Under the pieces are notes generated by a model that was given only the letters and a program-made list of their open reading frames with translations, made no database searches and was not told the DNA's origin. The position numbers and the translations under genes were made by a program. From Coprinus comatus (lineage: Eukaryota > Basidiomycota > Agaricomycetes > Agaricales > Agaricaceae): a stretch of 64,000 nucleotides of DNA. Position 1 is the stretch's first letter; every line of letters begins with the position of its first letter. The DNA is taken from assembly GCA_034638255.1 (NCBI GenBank), contig JAWPGT010000013.1, positions 186,001 to 250,000 on the forward strand, in the 5' to 3' direction. Of the stretch, positions 45,275 through 59,882 are shown piece by piece.

Positions 45275-47849
45275 ATGTTCCTCAAATTCATCCTTAGTGC
45301 CGTTGTCGTTTATTGCGCGCAAAAGTACCTGGCCTATCGCAAAGCCGTAGCCGCAGTCAAGTAAGCATCGTGCTATGGACCAGGCTATGGTTGATATTTG
45401 TATTTATGTTGTATGCAGTGGCTTGGAAGGTTATCGTACTTTTTTTGGGATGACTTCGTTACTGGGCGCAGTTCCTCCTGCTGTTCGAGGATTTTCCCCA
45501 GGGAATCATCATAGTTTTGACAACAAACACAAAGGTATGTGCAATACGCCACATATCAGACACTCTGCCTATATTAACCGTTGCATGAATAGTACATGAA
45601 AGAATTGGATGGGACACATATGCTGCGGTATAGTATATTCATTTGCATTAGGTGACACAGCTTGATTGTGATGATGAATTCATTGTATAGTGTTCTGCTT
45701 GGCCAGCTAAACCAGTTCTTATACTAGCTGACGCAGACGCTATCAAAGTCAGATTTCTACGCTCAACAAATAATTTGGTTGGCTAAACTCACAATAGGAA
45801 GTTACAAATTCACGTCACCGGTTTCCAAAACCTATGGACCGGTATGAAGCACTCAGTACTTTTGGACGAAACATCGTTGTTTCCGACGGGGATGAATGGA
45901 AACGATTCAGGAAGATATGTGCACCAGCTTTTAATGATGTAAGTCATAATTCTTGGGGTTTCACCCTTCAAAAGCCTCAGAGTTCAACGTTTGGCTGTCA
46001 CTGACCCAACGAATAGAGGAATAACAAGCTTGTTTGGGATGAGACGATGCGTATCGTTGGGGACCTTTTTGAACAAGTCTGGTCCAATCAGTCAGTAATT
46101 GATGTTGACCACTTTGCTGAGGTTACTCTTCAAGTGAATGCTTTTCTTTTCCTTCCGTTATATCAGCTGTTAACCAATATTCATGCAAGATAACACTCGC
46201 TGTCATTGGATCTGCTGGTTAGTACTACTACTTTTAACTTTGCAATGCTAGTATTGACTTCACTCTCCTTGGTAGGTTTTGGTCGTCGAATCTCCTGGAA
46301 GGACGATAACAACATCCCCCCGGGCCATAAGATACCATATAACAAAGCTATCTATGGTGTTGCCAAAGGATTTTTGTTCAAGTTTCTCGTACCAAAATGG
46401 GCCACAGGTTTAACCAAACGAACTCGCGATGTGGAAGCTGCATATTCCGAGTTTCAAGTATGCTGCACATAATACAGGAGCTGATATCAAATGCTAATAT
46501 TAGTATATTATCTCTTGACAGCAATACATGGTTGAGATGATCCAGACTAGGCAACAAGGCAGTGCCGAAAAAAGTCATGATCTTTTCTCTAGTCTTTTGA
46601 ATGCGAATGAAGAGGAATTTGATGATGCTACGAAATTGACTGAAGAGGAGCTGTTGGGTTTGTACCGAACAACTGTAAATTTCCCCCATGATCCTAATAC
46701 TTCAAGTTTAGGTAATATATTCATCCTCCTGTTAGCTGGTCACGAAGTACGACGCTTTTATTATAAAGATCCGTGTCGATTTTACGCTAACCTGGATTTC
46801 TGTTTAACTTCTCAATAGACAACAGCGCACTCCCTGTGCTTTGCATTTGCTCTTCTTGCACTTTACCCGAAAGAACAGGACGCTCTTTACGAGCAGATTA
46901 GGACGGTCATTCCTGATGGTCGCACTCCAGTGAGTGGCCTGAACATCCAGTAAAGATAACATATTGAATCACGAATTTCTTGCTGACAGGAATACGACGA
47001 TCTAATGAAGCTAACCTATGCTTGGGCGTAAGTCTGTTGTCGGATCTTTCTAAAAACAAAGTTGAATCAGGAGTATATTAGGGTTCTATATGAGACCCTT
47101 CGACTCTACACACCGGTAGGACTTGTTATTTTTTTTATTATAATCCATAAATTAAATCTTGAGCCTAGACGCCTTTGATTCCCAAGCTAAGTGCAGAAGA
47201 TACAACCTTGACTGCGAGCAATATCCGCGGTGAGAAACTCGTCGTACCAGTTCCCAAGAGCACAATCATGTTTATCAGTCTCCCTGCTCTTCATTACAAC
47301 CGTAAGTTGCATTGACGCACTTTTAAATCATCCCAGACGCCCGATATTGATTTTACGATATCCCAAATAGCCAAGTACTGGGATGATCCATATGCATTCA
47401 AACCCTCTCGATTCTTGAAAGATGACTGGAATCGTAACGCATTCCTTCCATTTAGTGCCGGTAAGCGCATATGGCATATCCACAATATCTACCCTGTTAC
47501 CATTGTGTATCTGATTGTTGGTTTCAGGAGCTCGTGCGTGTCTAGGAAGAAAGTGAGAAAAAATAAGACTCCCCACAATCTAATATGACCTCAACAACTT
47601 ATTTTATAGGTTCAATGAAACCGAGAGCATTGCAATCATGATTATGATGCTGTCGAAGTATAAAGTCACAATAAAAGAAGAGCCTCAATTTGCTGGTGAA
47701 ACATTGGACCAGAGACGAGAACGAGTGACCAAAAACCATTCTGGTATAACCTTAACGTGAGTTGGTGCATTCAAAAGAAGATTTTGTGTACTCACCAATG
47801 GTCATATATTAGCCCTTCGCGTACACCTCTAACATTTACTCGTCGTTAA
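45275..47849 (+). CDS. Cytochrome P450 (tandem copy 3)
   Basis: Same exon plan as copies 1 and 2. Anchor MFLKFILSAVVVYCAQKYLA; GLEGYRTFFGMTSLLGAVPP; HRFPKPMDRYEALSTFGRNI; DGDEWKRFRKICAPAFND; GFGRRISWKDDNNIPPGHKI; helix I IFILLLAGHETTAHSLCF; ExxR in VLYETLRLYTP; DPYAFKPSRFLKDDWNRNAF; heme loop PFSAGARACLGRKF with cysteine; end RTPLTFTRR and TAA at 47847. Introns all have GT donors. Of the three copies it is closest to copy 2 (shared RHRFPKPMDRYEAL and GHETTAHS). Such P450s may oxidise fatty acids, terpenes or xenobiotics; the substrate is not inferable. It is convergent with the guanine deaminase gene, with 112 bp between the stops. Confidence 0.9.
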
Positions 47850-47961
47850 TTGACCGTTTAAAGACATTCTCTTTGTTTGATAATAGATGTGATATTCTGA
47901 GATTTGTTAATAATGTATGTATGAGGTTGATGTGTTGAGGTATTAAACTAGGAGTTATGTT

Positions 47962-49650
47962 TTATGACATTGTTAACTTCTTCCCTTGTACCCATACTGC
48001 CTTCCTATTCCTATCATCCCCAATGCACCACCATTTCTCGATCAATGCATCATCCAAATTTTCTGGTATATCATCAAAGAAAAGGTCCAATGAGCCAACT
48101 CCCGACCCGGTCTCTGGGTCGAACAACCGAACTGCAAATAGCCACAAGTGATTAGGATAATAAACAGAATATATATATGTGTGTGAAAGGCATACTCAGT
48201 TGTGCATCAAATGGTGCCCCAACTTCAAACACTCCACTCTTTAAATCAAGTCCGATCGAGCCTCCTCTGGTAGCAAGAAAGATTGCCTCTTTCCAATCTA
48301 TAGCCAACTTCCCCTCATTCCCACCATCAGTATTCTTGTATTTCTCTTTATCGCCGGATTCTAATACTCTTCTCCCTTCGCGCATCCTGGAAACAGCAAC
48401 TGCCTGCCTCATAGCATTCATGATGTCAATACTATACCCTCCTGCGATATCTGTTCCTAACCCAACTTTCACGTTTCTATTCAGGGCTTCCCGTAGTGGA
48501 AATGGTTTAGCTGAGAAATAAACGTTGGAGAGAGGACAATGGGCTATTGAGGTTCCATAATCGTGTATCAAGGAAAGATCTGGCGGGGAAAGAAATGTAC
48601 AGTGTGCTTGAATTGTTCTTGGTGTCAGGAGGTTGTGCTTTCATGATGGTTATAATAGGTTCGCAGCGCAAGTTATATATACACACATATATATGATTAA
48701 ATGGGACTCTCGAATCAGTTAAGATTAAAAAGGGACGCTTACAGATTTATGCACTTCGATATCTTCCTTGGCTCTTTCATCCCTAACCCATTCAACTTCA
48801 TCCTTAGCTTCAGCAAGATGACTTTGGACCTTGAGATACTCTTGTTCCGAAAGCTGACCCAGTCCATGCAGTAACTCATCCGAACACGTAGGTACAAACC
48901 GAGGTGTTAATACCGGTTCCACAAGTCTTTCAGAAGGTTCCAAGTCCTGGACAAGCTCACGACACCGAGAAACGAAACTTTTTGCATTATTTATAGAGGC
49001 CACTGCAGAAGATTCAACGTAGGTGGGTCGGGAAGATATATCCATAGACAACTTGCCCACAAATGCTCGAACCCCCTGGTTCTGCATCTCTTCTGCTAGA
49101 ATCAGACTAAGGGAGGGTGCATTAAAGATATAAATGTATGATGTATATGGAAAATATAAATATACACACTTGGTCTCTTCTTTGATCGTACCGAAGAGCA
49201 AGACGGCACCCGTTCCGTTGGTTACTAACCGTCTTGCCAGCTGCTTGTAAACACGTCTAGCTAGAATGGGGTTAGAGTCCAACAGTTCCTCCGCTTTCAG
49301 CGCGTATCGATCAAGCCATTGCATCAATGGCAAATCTAAACCGTTCCCTTGATAGAGAAATTGTGGTGCGTGTAGGTGAAGATCACAGAAGGTGGGGATG
49401 ATGAAGCTACCCCTAGGAATTAAGATTTCTTGAATGAGGATACCGTTCTCTATTACGATGTTATCTGGTCTATTGAAGTATTTGACAAAACCAAGATGAT
49501 CGATCACTGTGTTTGTCAAACAGAGACATCATACTTCAGGTATATCGACGAACCCAATTGATGATCTTCAAGAATCTGCATTGAGCCCAAGGAGGGTGTA
49601 TGGACAAAAGTCCCCCGATAAGAATGCCATGGGCTAGTAGATGATGACAT
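47962..49650 (-). CDS. Guanine deaminase
   Basis: Converts guanine to xanthine plus ammonia in purine salvage, using a zinc-type metal site of the amidohydrolase family. The start ATGTCATCATCTACTAGC at 49650 gives MSSSTSPWHSYRGTFVHTPS, then an intron GTTCGTCG..CACAG. Metal ligands: FCDLHLHAPQF (HxH), TIQAHCTFLS (His), SIAHCPLSNVYFS (His) and VGLGTDIAGG (Asp). Substrate-loop residues PLMQWLDRYALKAE and TRRL-type segment RRLVTNGTGAVLLFGTI are also present. The C-terminus FDPETGSGVGSLDLFF, then IEKWWCIGDDRNRKAVWVQG, is typical of fungal guanine deaminases. About 480 residues; TAA at 47962. Neighbour HEM2 is on the same strand, 193 bp upstream. Confidence 0.93.
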
Positions 49651-49842
49651 TGCAAGTTATCAGGAGTTCGTGTTTAATGAACCCAGTCTGAGTTATATTT
49701 TGTACGTCTACCTGCCCTTAACTACTTTCGTTTTGAGACAAATCAGAATTCGAATTTGATCAAGTTCAGCATTCCACGTTCGATAGGACTGACGAAATAT
49801 CCCATTCTCGAGATACAACAGTCCAGATCAACTTACTCGAGA

Positions 49843-51098
<1,256 letters not shown>

Positions 51099-51579
51099 GT
51101 GGAATGTGGTCGATGATCAAGATGAAGTCGGTACCATCATCAATCAAATGGGTTCTCCGGCTGTATGCGATCGTGTGTTCCGGGGTAAGTTAGTGGTGAT
51201 CCGGTAGACAGCTCGCACAGATGAATATCATTTTCTGGAGGTTAGTCGTTGTCCAGTACAGTACAGCGTCACTCGTCAGACCCTCGGCACCTATAATTTA
51301 TTATTACCAACTAGAGCCAGGGTCAAGCAGGAGAAAAACGCGGCGATCACAAGTGTTGCGGTCACGTGGTCTTGTTGAACAGGTACCGCGTGAGATAGAA
51401 AAGTAATTATTTATCCTCCCGCTGCTCTAACCCCTCCCTCGCTGTTCTCCACGACATTGACGGCCTGTTCTCATCACAACTTCGCACAGGCTGCTCGACC
51501 GATACCCCTTACATTAGTACAGGAGGATCCACTCTGCCCACGGTACTAAACGACACCTCTATCCACTCTCCTTTGTAAA
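51099..51579. promoter_or_regulatory. Divergent HEM2/WEE1 promoter region
   Basis: 481 bp between the two start codons. It is pyrimidine-rich near the WEE1 start (TCCCGCTGCTCTAACCCCTCC..), typical of fungal promoters. No uniquely identifiable element is claimed. Confidence 0.5.
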
Positions 51580-54500
51580 ATGATGCTTGTGTCTACGCCT
51601 ACGAAACCATCGCCTTACTACCAACGTCATTGTACTCCTCCTCGCTTTGCATCAGACTCTTCCCCCTTTGACTCTTCCCCAGTGCTCACCCCCTCACCAC
51701 TTAGGCAGCGTCAGCTATTTTCCGCTAATGCCACCCCCATGCACGACATCGACGACCTCTTCACGCAGTCTCCCTACAGGTCTATGCCTCAATCTCATTC
51801 TGCTTCCAAGCCTCAACCTATCCTTGCAGATGACGAGGAAGGCGCAATATTTCTTTCAGGTCCTTCGTCAGTTTCACCGCCGCTCTTGACCCCCATTAGG
51901 CAGGGCTACCGTCCCCACCCTCGCGATACTCTGTCGGTGAAGCAAACCCTGAACGCGGGTCTCTCCCCAACTGTACCACTACAGTCGGCTGGCTTCGACT
52001 CTAGTACGCGAAGTGGGGTAGGTACCAAACGAAAGTCGACTCAGCAAAACTCACCCCTTCGTCAGCACAACCTCACCCCCCTCAAACTTACTCCATCAGT
52101 CTTAATCGAGGACCGAGAAAAGTCGTCTTTCCTTTTTGATCGCCTCGCACCTCTCCCCACCCCCAAAACCACAACTCGCACTCCTCAAACAAAGGCAGAA
52201 ACAGAAGCTTATCTTAGGCGCCAAACAGACACATTGACACGTCTGCACATCAGTGATCGCGATGACTCTGCTGATGAGTATAACAATGACTCGGGCTGTG
52301 AACTCGATGAAGATGCCCTCTTCCTTTGTAATGCTAGAATGAAAAGTAAAGTCGGTGGCCTTTGGAAGTCGACCGGACGCCTTTCTATGAACAAAGGGAA
52401 ATGTAAAGAGGAGATCGCCGAGGCCATTTCTCCTGGAGGACACATCACCAAACGCCGAGCGCGTTCACGTCCATTGTCTGCAGAACTTAAACAATCGGTT
52501 CGTCCCCCAAAGTCCCCATCCCGTGTATGTTCCATCATTACTATTCTATTGTTCTTTTTCTTATTATTAGTTAGGTTGTTACTTGTGCAAATTCAACTCG
52601 CTCAAAGCCGAGAAGCTCAGTTTCGTTCCCTTCAACTCGTGCTAGAACTTCCTCTTCCTCTTCTTCAGAGTGTGGTTCTCCACTACCCCGTCGCCGCATT
52701 AATGCGGCTGCAACCAAAGTGCCTATCCCAGTAAAGTTGCCGGAAATGCCACTTCCACCTCGGCCTCCGCTCAGTCGTGACAGTCTTAGCTCCGCTACGT
52801 TATTCTTTGGACCCCCCATTCCACAGAGCCCCGCTCCACCAATAGTGCGGGAACGGACAAACACTTTCACTTCTACCATTGTTCCAGTCTCAGCAAAACG
52901 CAAAACCAATCGACACAGTTATGCTGGACCAGCTGTAGCTTCAAGCAGCCACAATGCTTGGAGCACAATGCAAACGCGTATGCCATCGCCAGGGTCTTCA
53001 CCAAACAACGGTGAAGACTTGGTTAGTACAGATGTCGACGACATGGACTTTGAAGATGGTCCTCCAAATTCTTCCTTTGTCTTGAATATCACCTCACACA
53101 GTCTTTCTCCACCATTCAAGACTGCCCTTCAAACCAAATACAAACCTCGCGATTCTGGCGTTGTTGTAAGCGATGATGACGGAAGCATGTTCTTTTCCAA
53201 CAATGGGCGCAACTCTTCGTTTTCTATTGCACCGTCATCTACTAGTGTTAATTCGGTATTTTCTGATGAAGGTCTCGTAACTCCTGGTGTTGCTCCAGAT
53301 TTTAATTCAGGGTGGCCCGATGCAAATGTATTTGTCAGAGGAACAGACGATAACGGTAGAGCCATTTATGGTAATCCATCCAGTGGAGTAGACGTTGATG
53401 CCTTCATCATGAACACACTAGCATCGGCAGGGAACGGTCCGCATGAGGTCACGAAGAGGATTCCAGGTACACCTGTTAAGAAGGTTCGCACGACGTATCT
53501 TGGGAACGACCGACCTTGGCAAAGCGCAGTGGCAACCAAAGTTGCTGCACGTTTGGACTATGATGACAAGAAAAAAGCTCCCCGAAAAAGTCTTCCCGCC
53601 GTCTTTCCCGAGTTATCTCGTCATGGTGACAGAGCAACTGAGAGCACGGATTCAGAAGGAGAACAGGATAGCCCAAGTAACAGAAAATATGGTGATCTTG
53701 GTATAGGTCGACCACAGGCAACACCTCGCGATGTCCCGCTTGCTTTGACCCGCACACGATGGCTGATGAGAAGAAGCAGCAGCGGTGCATTCTCCAGCGG
53801 CAGCGAGTCCGCGTCGATTACAAACACCCCAACAAGAGGAAAGACCCTAGGTGAGTCGCGAGTTTGAAATTGCTAATTCTGGTTAGTAAAGGGGTTATTG
53901 ACCTGACATTTTCCGGTTTATAGATTGGCATCTGCCTAAACCCCGCATACCTGGAATGTATTCGGATCCCCAGCAAAGGTCAACATCTGGCTCGTCGAAT
54001 GGTTCAACCTCCACTGCCACAGTTAGTCCCTTGACTAGGACGCGTTATCGGTCTATGTCAGGGGCCCGACGACCGGTTCCGAGAATGCGTTCCTCTTTTG
54101 AACTTCATGCCGACGACGATTACGGAAAGGGAAAGTTTGAAAGAGAGTTTGTGGAATTGACCGAAGTAGGTAGTGGGGAGTTTGGAAAGGTTATCAAGGT
54201 ATGTAGAAAGAGTGAGAGTGGTTCTGAAGAGTTCGCCATTAAGAAGTCGAAACGGATTGAAGGCATGAGGCATAGGTCTGTCAACCTTTATGTCTTACTT
54301 TCTAAGAGACTGACCATTATTGCCTAGGCTTCGGTTGCGAGAAGAGGTGGACATTCTTAGTCACCTTTCACAAGAAGCCTTTAAGGCGGGACTCAACGGT
54401 CGACATCCTAATGTCCTGGCTTACATTGATAGCTGGGAAGAACGTGAAGTTTTGTATATCCAAACCGAACTATGTGAATCTGGAAACCTCGCATGGTTCT

Positions 54501-55341
54501 TGTGGGAGTATGGTAAAGTCTTTCCGCGGTTGGATGAGGCAAGAGTTTGGAAGATCATCGCTGATCTGAGCAACGTAAGTGAATTTATCAAAGATAGAGG
54601 GAACACTATGTATTTACCGGGGGAATATAATAGGGTCTAAGCTTCATTCATGATGCCAAAGTTATCCACTTGGACCTTAAACCCTCAAATGTTTTCCTCA
54701 CGAAGGAAGGTCGGTTCAAGATTGGAGATTTTGGGATGGCATCAATGTGGCCAAGAGTTGCGGCCGACACGGCAGGTCGAGGATTTGAAAGAGAGGGTGA
54801 TAAATTGTACCTGGCGCCTGAGATCTTGCAAGGACAATATGGTATGGCAGCGGACGTGTTCAGGTGAGTTGTTTATTGTCCATATGCTACACAGTTTTCT
54901 CATGTCATCAATCAAAGCCTCGGAATGACGATATTGGAAACAACGTCAAACATTGTGGTTCCTGATCAGTGAGTGATTTCGACCCGGTCCGTAGCCCTGA
55001 GATGCTGATCATTTATATTTCCCAACAGGGGAGAGGCCTGGCATCGGTTAAGAAGAGAAGACTTTTCACAAGTTGATTTACAGGAGGAGAGCGGAGAGTT
55101 GGTCGCGCTGATTAAGCAGATGATGCGAACTGATCCCCAGACAAGAATTAGTGCGCATGGGGTCTGTAAACACGCAGTAGTTGAACGGGCGCGATGTTCG
55201 ATGGAGCGCATGGCTGCGGAGGCGAGGCGAACAGGAAAGTCGGAGTTTGCAGGGTCTCCTCTTGCCAGTGTGCCACCCGGCTTCCTGAATGAGATTCTTG
55301 GGCTCGGGCGCGATGGGTGGGAGATGGATATGAGCCTGTGA
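51580..55341 (+). CDS. WEE1: Wee1-family mitotic inhibitor kinase
   Basis: Wee1 phosphorylates Tyr15 of Cdk1 and delays mitosis. The protein has a long Ser/Pro-rich N-terminal regulatory region (about 780 residues, many SP/TP sites, starting MMLVSTPTKPSPYYQR) and a C-terminal kinase domain. Kinase motifs: ELTEVGSGEFGKVIKV (glycine loop), EFAIKKSKRI (Lys), REEVDILSHLS (Glu helix), NVLAYIDSWEEREVLYIQTE, VIHLDLKPSNVFL (catalytic loop, Asp), KIGDFGMAS (DFG), EGDKLYLAPEILQGQYGMAA (Wee1-type activation end). The HLDLKP in place of HRD and the EGDxxYLAPE block are typical of Wee1. Introns: GTATGTTC.. (about 52525), GTGAGTCG.. (53850), GTCTGTCA..GCCTAG, GTAAGTGA.., GTGAGTTG.. and GTGAGTGA... The C-terminus GFLNEILGLGRDGWEMDMSL ends at TGA 55339. 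Confidence 0.92.
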
Positions 55342-55656
55342 GGGGTGGGTTGGGTATGCTAAGTCTATTTAACCGGGACGATTAGTATGAGTATGAGTAT
55401 GTGTACGTATAGATGACGGGCTGGTTCGAAGCTTTTTATATACAATAATATGTTGGCGTTGTCGCTGATGGCAACGCCGTGATAGATAGTTACTTATGAC
55501 TATGGAAGCAGTATTTCTTGCAGCTGAGCCAGTTCTGAATAATCTGACAAGTGCGGGAAATCCGGAGAGCTGGTTCGCAACGCCAACAGAATTATTTTGG
55601 CGCATATATTTACTTAATCCCAGGCCTTGCCAGGCTCGCCTCCCCCTTCAGATCCC
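55342..55656. other. Intergenic between WEE1 and homeobox gene
   Basis: About 315 bp. A hairpin GGCGTTG..CAACGCC (about 55454-55477) lies here. The sequence CAGGCCTTGCCAGGCTCG just upstream of 55657 has acceptor-like CCCAG and CTTCAG, so an upstream exon of the homeobox gene cannot be excluded. Confidence 0.45.
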
Positions 55657-57831
55657 ATGCGCTATGAACACCACCCCGTCTACCCTCTCCTCGACCCATC
55701 TGCCCCAGACTTCCGTTCTTTCTTTCCATACACCCCCAACGAGGTCAAGCATCGCAGGCGCACCACCACAGCCCAGCTCAAGGTCCTCGAGAGTGTATTT
55801 AAGGACGATACAAAGCCCAACGCGTCCAAACGCAATGCTCTGGCTGCAACACTCGACATGACTGCCCGCGGTGTTCAGGTGTGTCTCTCTCTTCTTCTAC
55901 AGCAGCCCGAAGCTTATCTGCATCCAGGTCTGGTTTCAGAACCGGTGCGAAAGCTATTGCTACTCTTCGACGGTCACACTAACTTTTTCTACTCAGCCGG
56001 GCAAAGGAGAAGAATAAGGCAAACAAGCTGGGCAAGGGCTGCGTAGTCCTTACCCCATCCGCCGACCAGGACGATACCCCGCCAGATACGCCCCCCGCAG
56101 AGGCTACTCACGACGACCCAGACGTGGATACCACCTCCATTGACCCAACCACCCCTGTTGAAGAAGTTCCTGAAGACCACTTCAAGTCGGAATCACCCCC
56201 AGAATTCAACCAGGACATCTTCCGGGCCCTCTCTCCCACCCCAACGAGTAGTAATGTCTTTACAAACGACGTTCCTCCCCGACCTGCCTCTGCTTGCTCA
56301 TGGCAGCCCCCTTCAGTCAACGACCCGCCCTCTGGTGGTTTACCTTTCCCTTCCCGACTTTCGCTTGCTGATATTCGTGCCCAACGACGAGTTTCATTAC
56401 CCGCCAACACATTTTTTCATGAATATTCAACGCATGCTCCGCTACCCCTCGATGCTTGGGATTCTTCAACTCGCAGGCGTTCAGTTGATACAAGTCTACA
56501 ACGTCTTAAATGCCATCCCTATGCCAAACTAGCACAAAAAACCAACGCCGTTATGTTTGGCCCAAGTTCTCCAGCCCCTTCACCAGATCGATTACTGCAA
56601 CAACGAAAATCTGTTCCGACCCACCTCATCCCTCCGAGTCATTACTTCGACGCACGTCGTGCCTCCGTGGGTTCTGATACTCCGGTTCGCAATTGGACTG
56701 ATGGTCCGTCCCCCTTGAATCACATCCGCGCCTCGATGCCAGATGCATCGATGTACGCTTCGGCCCGGAGGTATATTCCTCAGATTCCAGGTCCTTTGCC
56801 TTTCCCTAACTATACCTTTGGGATTATTACAAATAACGACGACGATGTACCGCCATCTCCCCACCTGAGCACCTACTCTTTCCCTGCAAGGGATGACAAC
56901 CTAGAGGATGATGATGCTATATCTAACATGTCGTATGATACCTTTTCACGCTTTGGTTCTGTCGCCTCTTTTGCTACTAGTGCATCTAGCTTATTTAGTG
57001 GTGTTCCCTATGATCTCGGACCTGCACCTGGCGATCCTGTTCCTGACATAGAAAGAAGAAATTCATGGTATGGTTTTACTAGTGACGTTTTATGCTTATC
57101 TGACACTCCTAACCTATGACAGTACACTTCAAAACGGTCAGCTCACTTCAGGCATTGATGTGGCGCCACCATCTGCTCCTGGAACTGTTAGTGATTATAC
57201 CGATGAGGAACCGATACATTTGGCTACAGGCCCACAGGCCGACCTCGGTCATTCCCCCACAAATGATGATTCCATATCCCCGCTCACATCCCCAGCGACT
57301 ATCACTGCATCGCTAGGTAGTAGCCCTGTAGGGAACTCTACACCCATTAGCCCTGCGCATCTCACCGTCGAACTGGCTTTAGCGTTGGACCCTGCTTCAG
57401 GAAAGCTGTCTGACAACCAACCAATACTATTGGATGATAAAGAACAGCTGCAACAGCTGCCCGAAACCTCATCTCCTACCCAACAGCTAGTTTCCGGGTC
57501 TGAGACCCATCCACTACAAACGTCTCCGAATAGCGAAACAAACAACACGAGAAATATTGTAATCGGCGCAACCCAAATTTTGTCTAACGCCCCAGCACAA
57601 ACAGACGACTACACAACACAATATGCTGAAGTCACGGAAGGGTTTGACTTTGGTGGGCCTATTTCTGAAGTAAATCATCTACTCGAAAATGGACAGAGTA
57701 CCCAATCCGCATGTAATCCCCTTGCATCTCTTGAAACTTGCTTGGGAGATAGCCTCATCACGAATGCGCTGCCTTCTTCAGCCTACCTTAGAACACCCAA
57801 TATTGGAATGTCTCAACTGAGGCTTGGTTAG
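55657..57831 (+). CDS. Homeodomain transcription factor
   Basis: The N-terminus MRYEHHPVYPLLDPSAPDFR is followed by a homeodomain at about 30-90: KHRRRTTTAQLKVLESVFKD, KPNASKRNALAATLDM, ARGVQVWFQNRRAKEKNKAN. Helix 3 carries the invariant W-F-x-N-R. The introns that split helix 3 were removed: GTGTGTCT..CATCCAG before VWFQN and GTGCGAAA..ACTCAG within the Arg codon. A long Ser/Pro-rich tail of about 540 residues contains DDxxPxxPP motifs and RRRSVDTSLQRLKCHPYAKL. A further intron (GTATGGTT..GACAG) joins NS to CTLQNGQ. It may regulate development or morphogenesis. It does not resemble a mating-type HD1/HD2 protein beyond the domain itself, and no mitochondrial intermediate peptidase gene (usual neighbour of the A mating locus) is in this window. 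The start is tentative. Confidence 0.85.
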
Positions 57832-59882
57832 CCTCTGCGCATTTGAATCCTCGATCTGTGTTTCAGATAGCTGTTGTATGATACCTAATTCCCCTCGCCA
57901 TACATCCATGTGCGATAATTTCTGGAGCCAGATTCTTGCTTAGGATCACTCCTGCTTTTGGAAGACTTGTTTCCTTATTTTCCCCGCTGTACAAACTCAC
58001 GTTTTCAAGAAATGTGTTTAACTTTGCGCCCCCTTGAATCCTTGCTTTGATTATCTTGGCCTTTATCGTGTTTTTTTTTGGAGCCACATCTCGAACGCTT
58101 TCTTCCCTCCATACCCTCAACCACGGTTTCTCCTCACAATCAATTTGCTTCATCCATCCTGTTTTATATTATAATTTTGTATTCCGATTATAACCTAGGA
58201 TGCAGTTTATTGTAACTACTTCCTCAATTGTCCTCTTTTCTGGAACATAAACCTCTCTTTTGGATGCTGTAGACATATTCCATTGTCTAGTCCCTTTTTG
58301 TATATCCTACCTACTCTTCCTGGCAACTTTCCCTGACTTCCTTATCTGCTATCCCTGTTCTTTCACAACTTATGTGGCCATGGCCTCTATTTCTTGTGTA
58401 TCACTCACCGCTCCCTAAAGGTAGTGTAGCACCATGGCATCGGCTCGAGCAGCTCGGAGTGGGTTGGGTCAAATTGTAATAATCATTCTCTTCGCACATT
58501 CATTTTGTTATTTGCTTTCGATGGTGTACTATGTATATATTTTTCTCAATGAAATTCTTTAAAGTTATAACTCGCGGCCTCGTGAGACCTTCCGAATGGC
58601 TCGGTCACATACCATAAATCAAGTCTATCGGGTTCGGTTTGTCCGATTCATTTAATTTCCTGGACGGAGTATCAAAGGCGTACGTATAACCATTATGCCA
58701 TCTCCGAACTCCGATCGCATCGTGCCACAAGAGTCTAGTGGCTGTATGTAAAGGAGTAGGTGTGCTTAAGTATAGATACACAGAGTTTGTAGAAGTCAGT
58801 GTAGGGGAATGTAAACCGTTTCATTTTGATTGATTGATTGGGTTTTGGATGTTGGGTGTAAAGTTGTATAGCAACTCTACGTGAACTTCTATTTGATAGT
58901 AGCTAGCATGGAAGTGTTGCAGAGAAAGATACGGTGGGTAAAGTTCTCAGAGCTAAGAGCATAAGTTATAGATAGATATTGTCATCAGCTCGGTTGAAAG
59001 GGTGCTTAACCTCCTGTTGTTACTACCTGTCATCCCCGGTATCGGAACCGTTTGTTGGTAACTTGGAATTTGGTTAATCCTATGGTAAGCAGTGCCATGG
59101 GATGGATATGTCCATCAAAATTCCATCGAAATGACAGAAAAAGTGACATGCTTGTGAACGCGCCTGAGAGTCTCAAGAGAAGTTGTTATTGTTGGTTGCG
59201 AAGGTTTGAGAAGGTGAACTCTTACTCGTACGCCACATCCGATGTTCCAACTCTCACTACTTACCCCAACTGCATGGATCCCATGAGTAATACTTTGATT
59301 CTTTGATATACTTAGCTCTTTGGGTATTTTCAGGTGGGTTACTCATGTCTCTACACCTGAGGTTGTGGTGTATACTAGCTCAGCAAACGCCAAGATTTTT
59401 GGGAAACTGCGTGGGCCCGTGATCGCATTCAAAAGCATAGTGTGACGAAAGAAAAGCAAAGGTCGTCTGTATGACAGGTTGTAAACAGCCGGTAAAGTCC
59501 GACAATTCGACTAGGAATTAGGTGGCCATGAAGTCGATATATGGATTTACAATGAGCTCTACACATTGCAAACAGACGCCTATGCTTAGTGTTTGATCGA
59601 TGTCAGCGCGCTGATACGGACGGGTGATCGAAGTATGTACACTACAAGCACGCTACACGATTGGTCGGACTTGTATGCAACATTGGAGATGATTTCCACA
59701 ACCGACTGTCAGATGGATAACTGAGAGCAGTAGTTTCAATACTTATTATTAGACGACCGCCCGCGGTTGAACGTTTAAACAGTTGGTTCACAATTCTCAG
59801 GCGGTGTGATGATGGACGTTCATTCTTAAGTCAAAAGAAAAGATTCGGACCAATGTTATCGTAGTCAGGGTTGGCTCGAATG
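57832..59882. other. Intergenic, no supportable gene
   Basis: About 2 kb. The left part is pyrimidine-rich and probably contains the 3' UTR of the homeobox gene. A minus-strand ORF at 57863-58153 and a plus-strand ORF at 59052-59306 show no family features. Confidence 0.45.

Noticed and set aside
37373..47849. P450 array as a secondary-metabolite gene cluster
   Set aside because: The nearby genes (FIT2-like, MFS permease, guanine deaminase, ALA dehydratase) are mostly housekeeping; no terpene synthase, PKS or NRPS is present in the window.
55454..55477. GGCGTTG..CAACGCC hairpin as a bacterial-type terminator
   Set aside because: The DNA is eukaryotic nuclear; short hairpins do not terminate Pol II, and the stem is only 7 bp.
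55657..57831. Homeobox gene as the A mating-type locus
   Set aside because: Only one homeodomain gene is present, without a divergent HD1/HD2 partner or a mitochondrial intermediate peptidase neighbour.
57863..58153. 96-codon minus-strand ORF
   Set aside because: It lies antisense to the probable 3' UTR of the homeobox gene and shows no family similarity.
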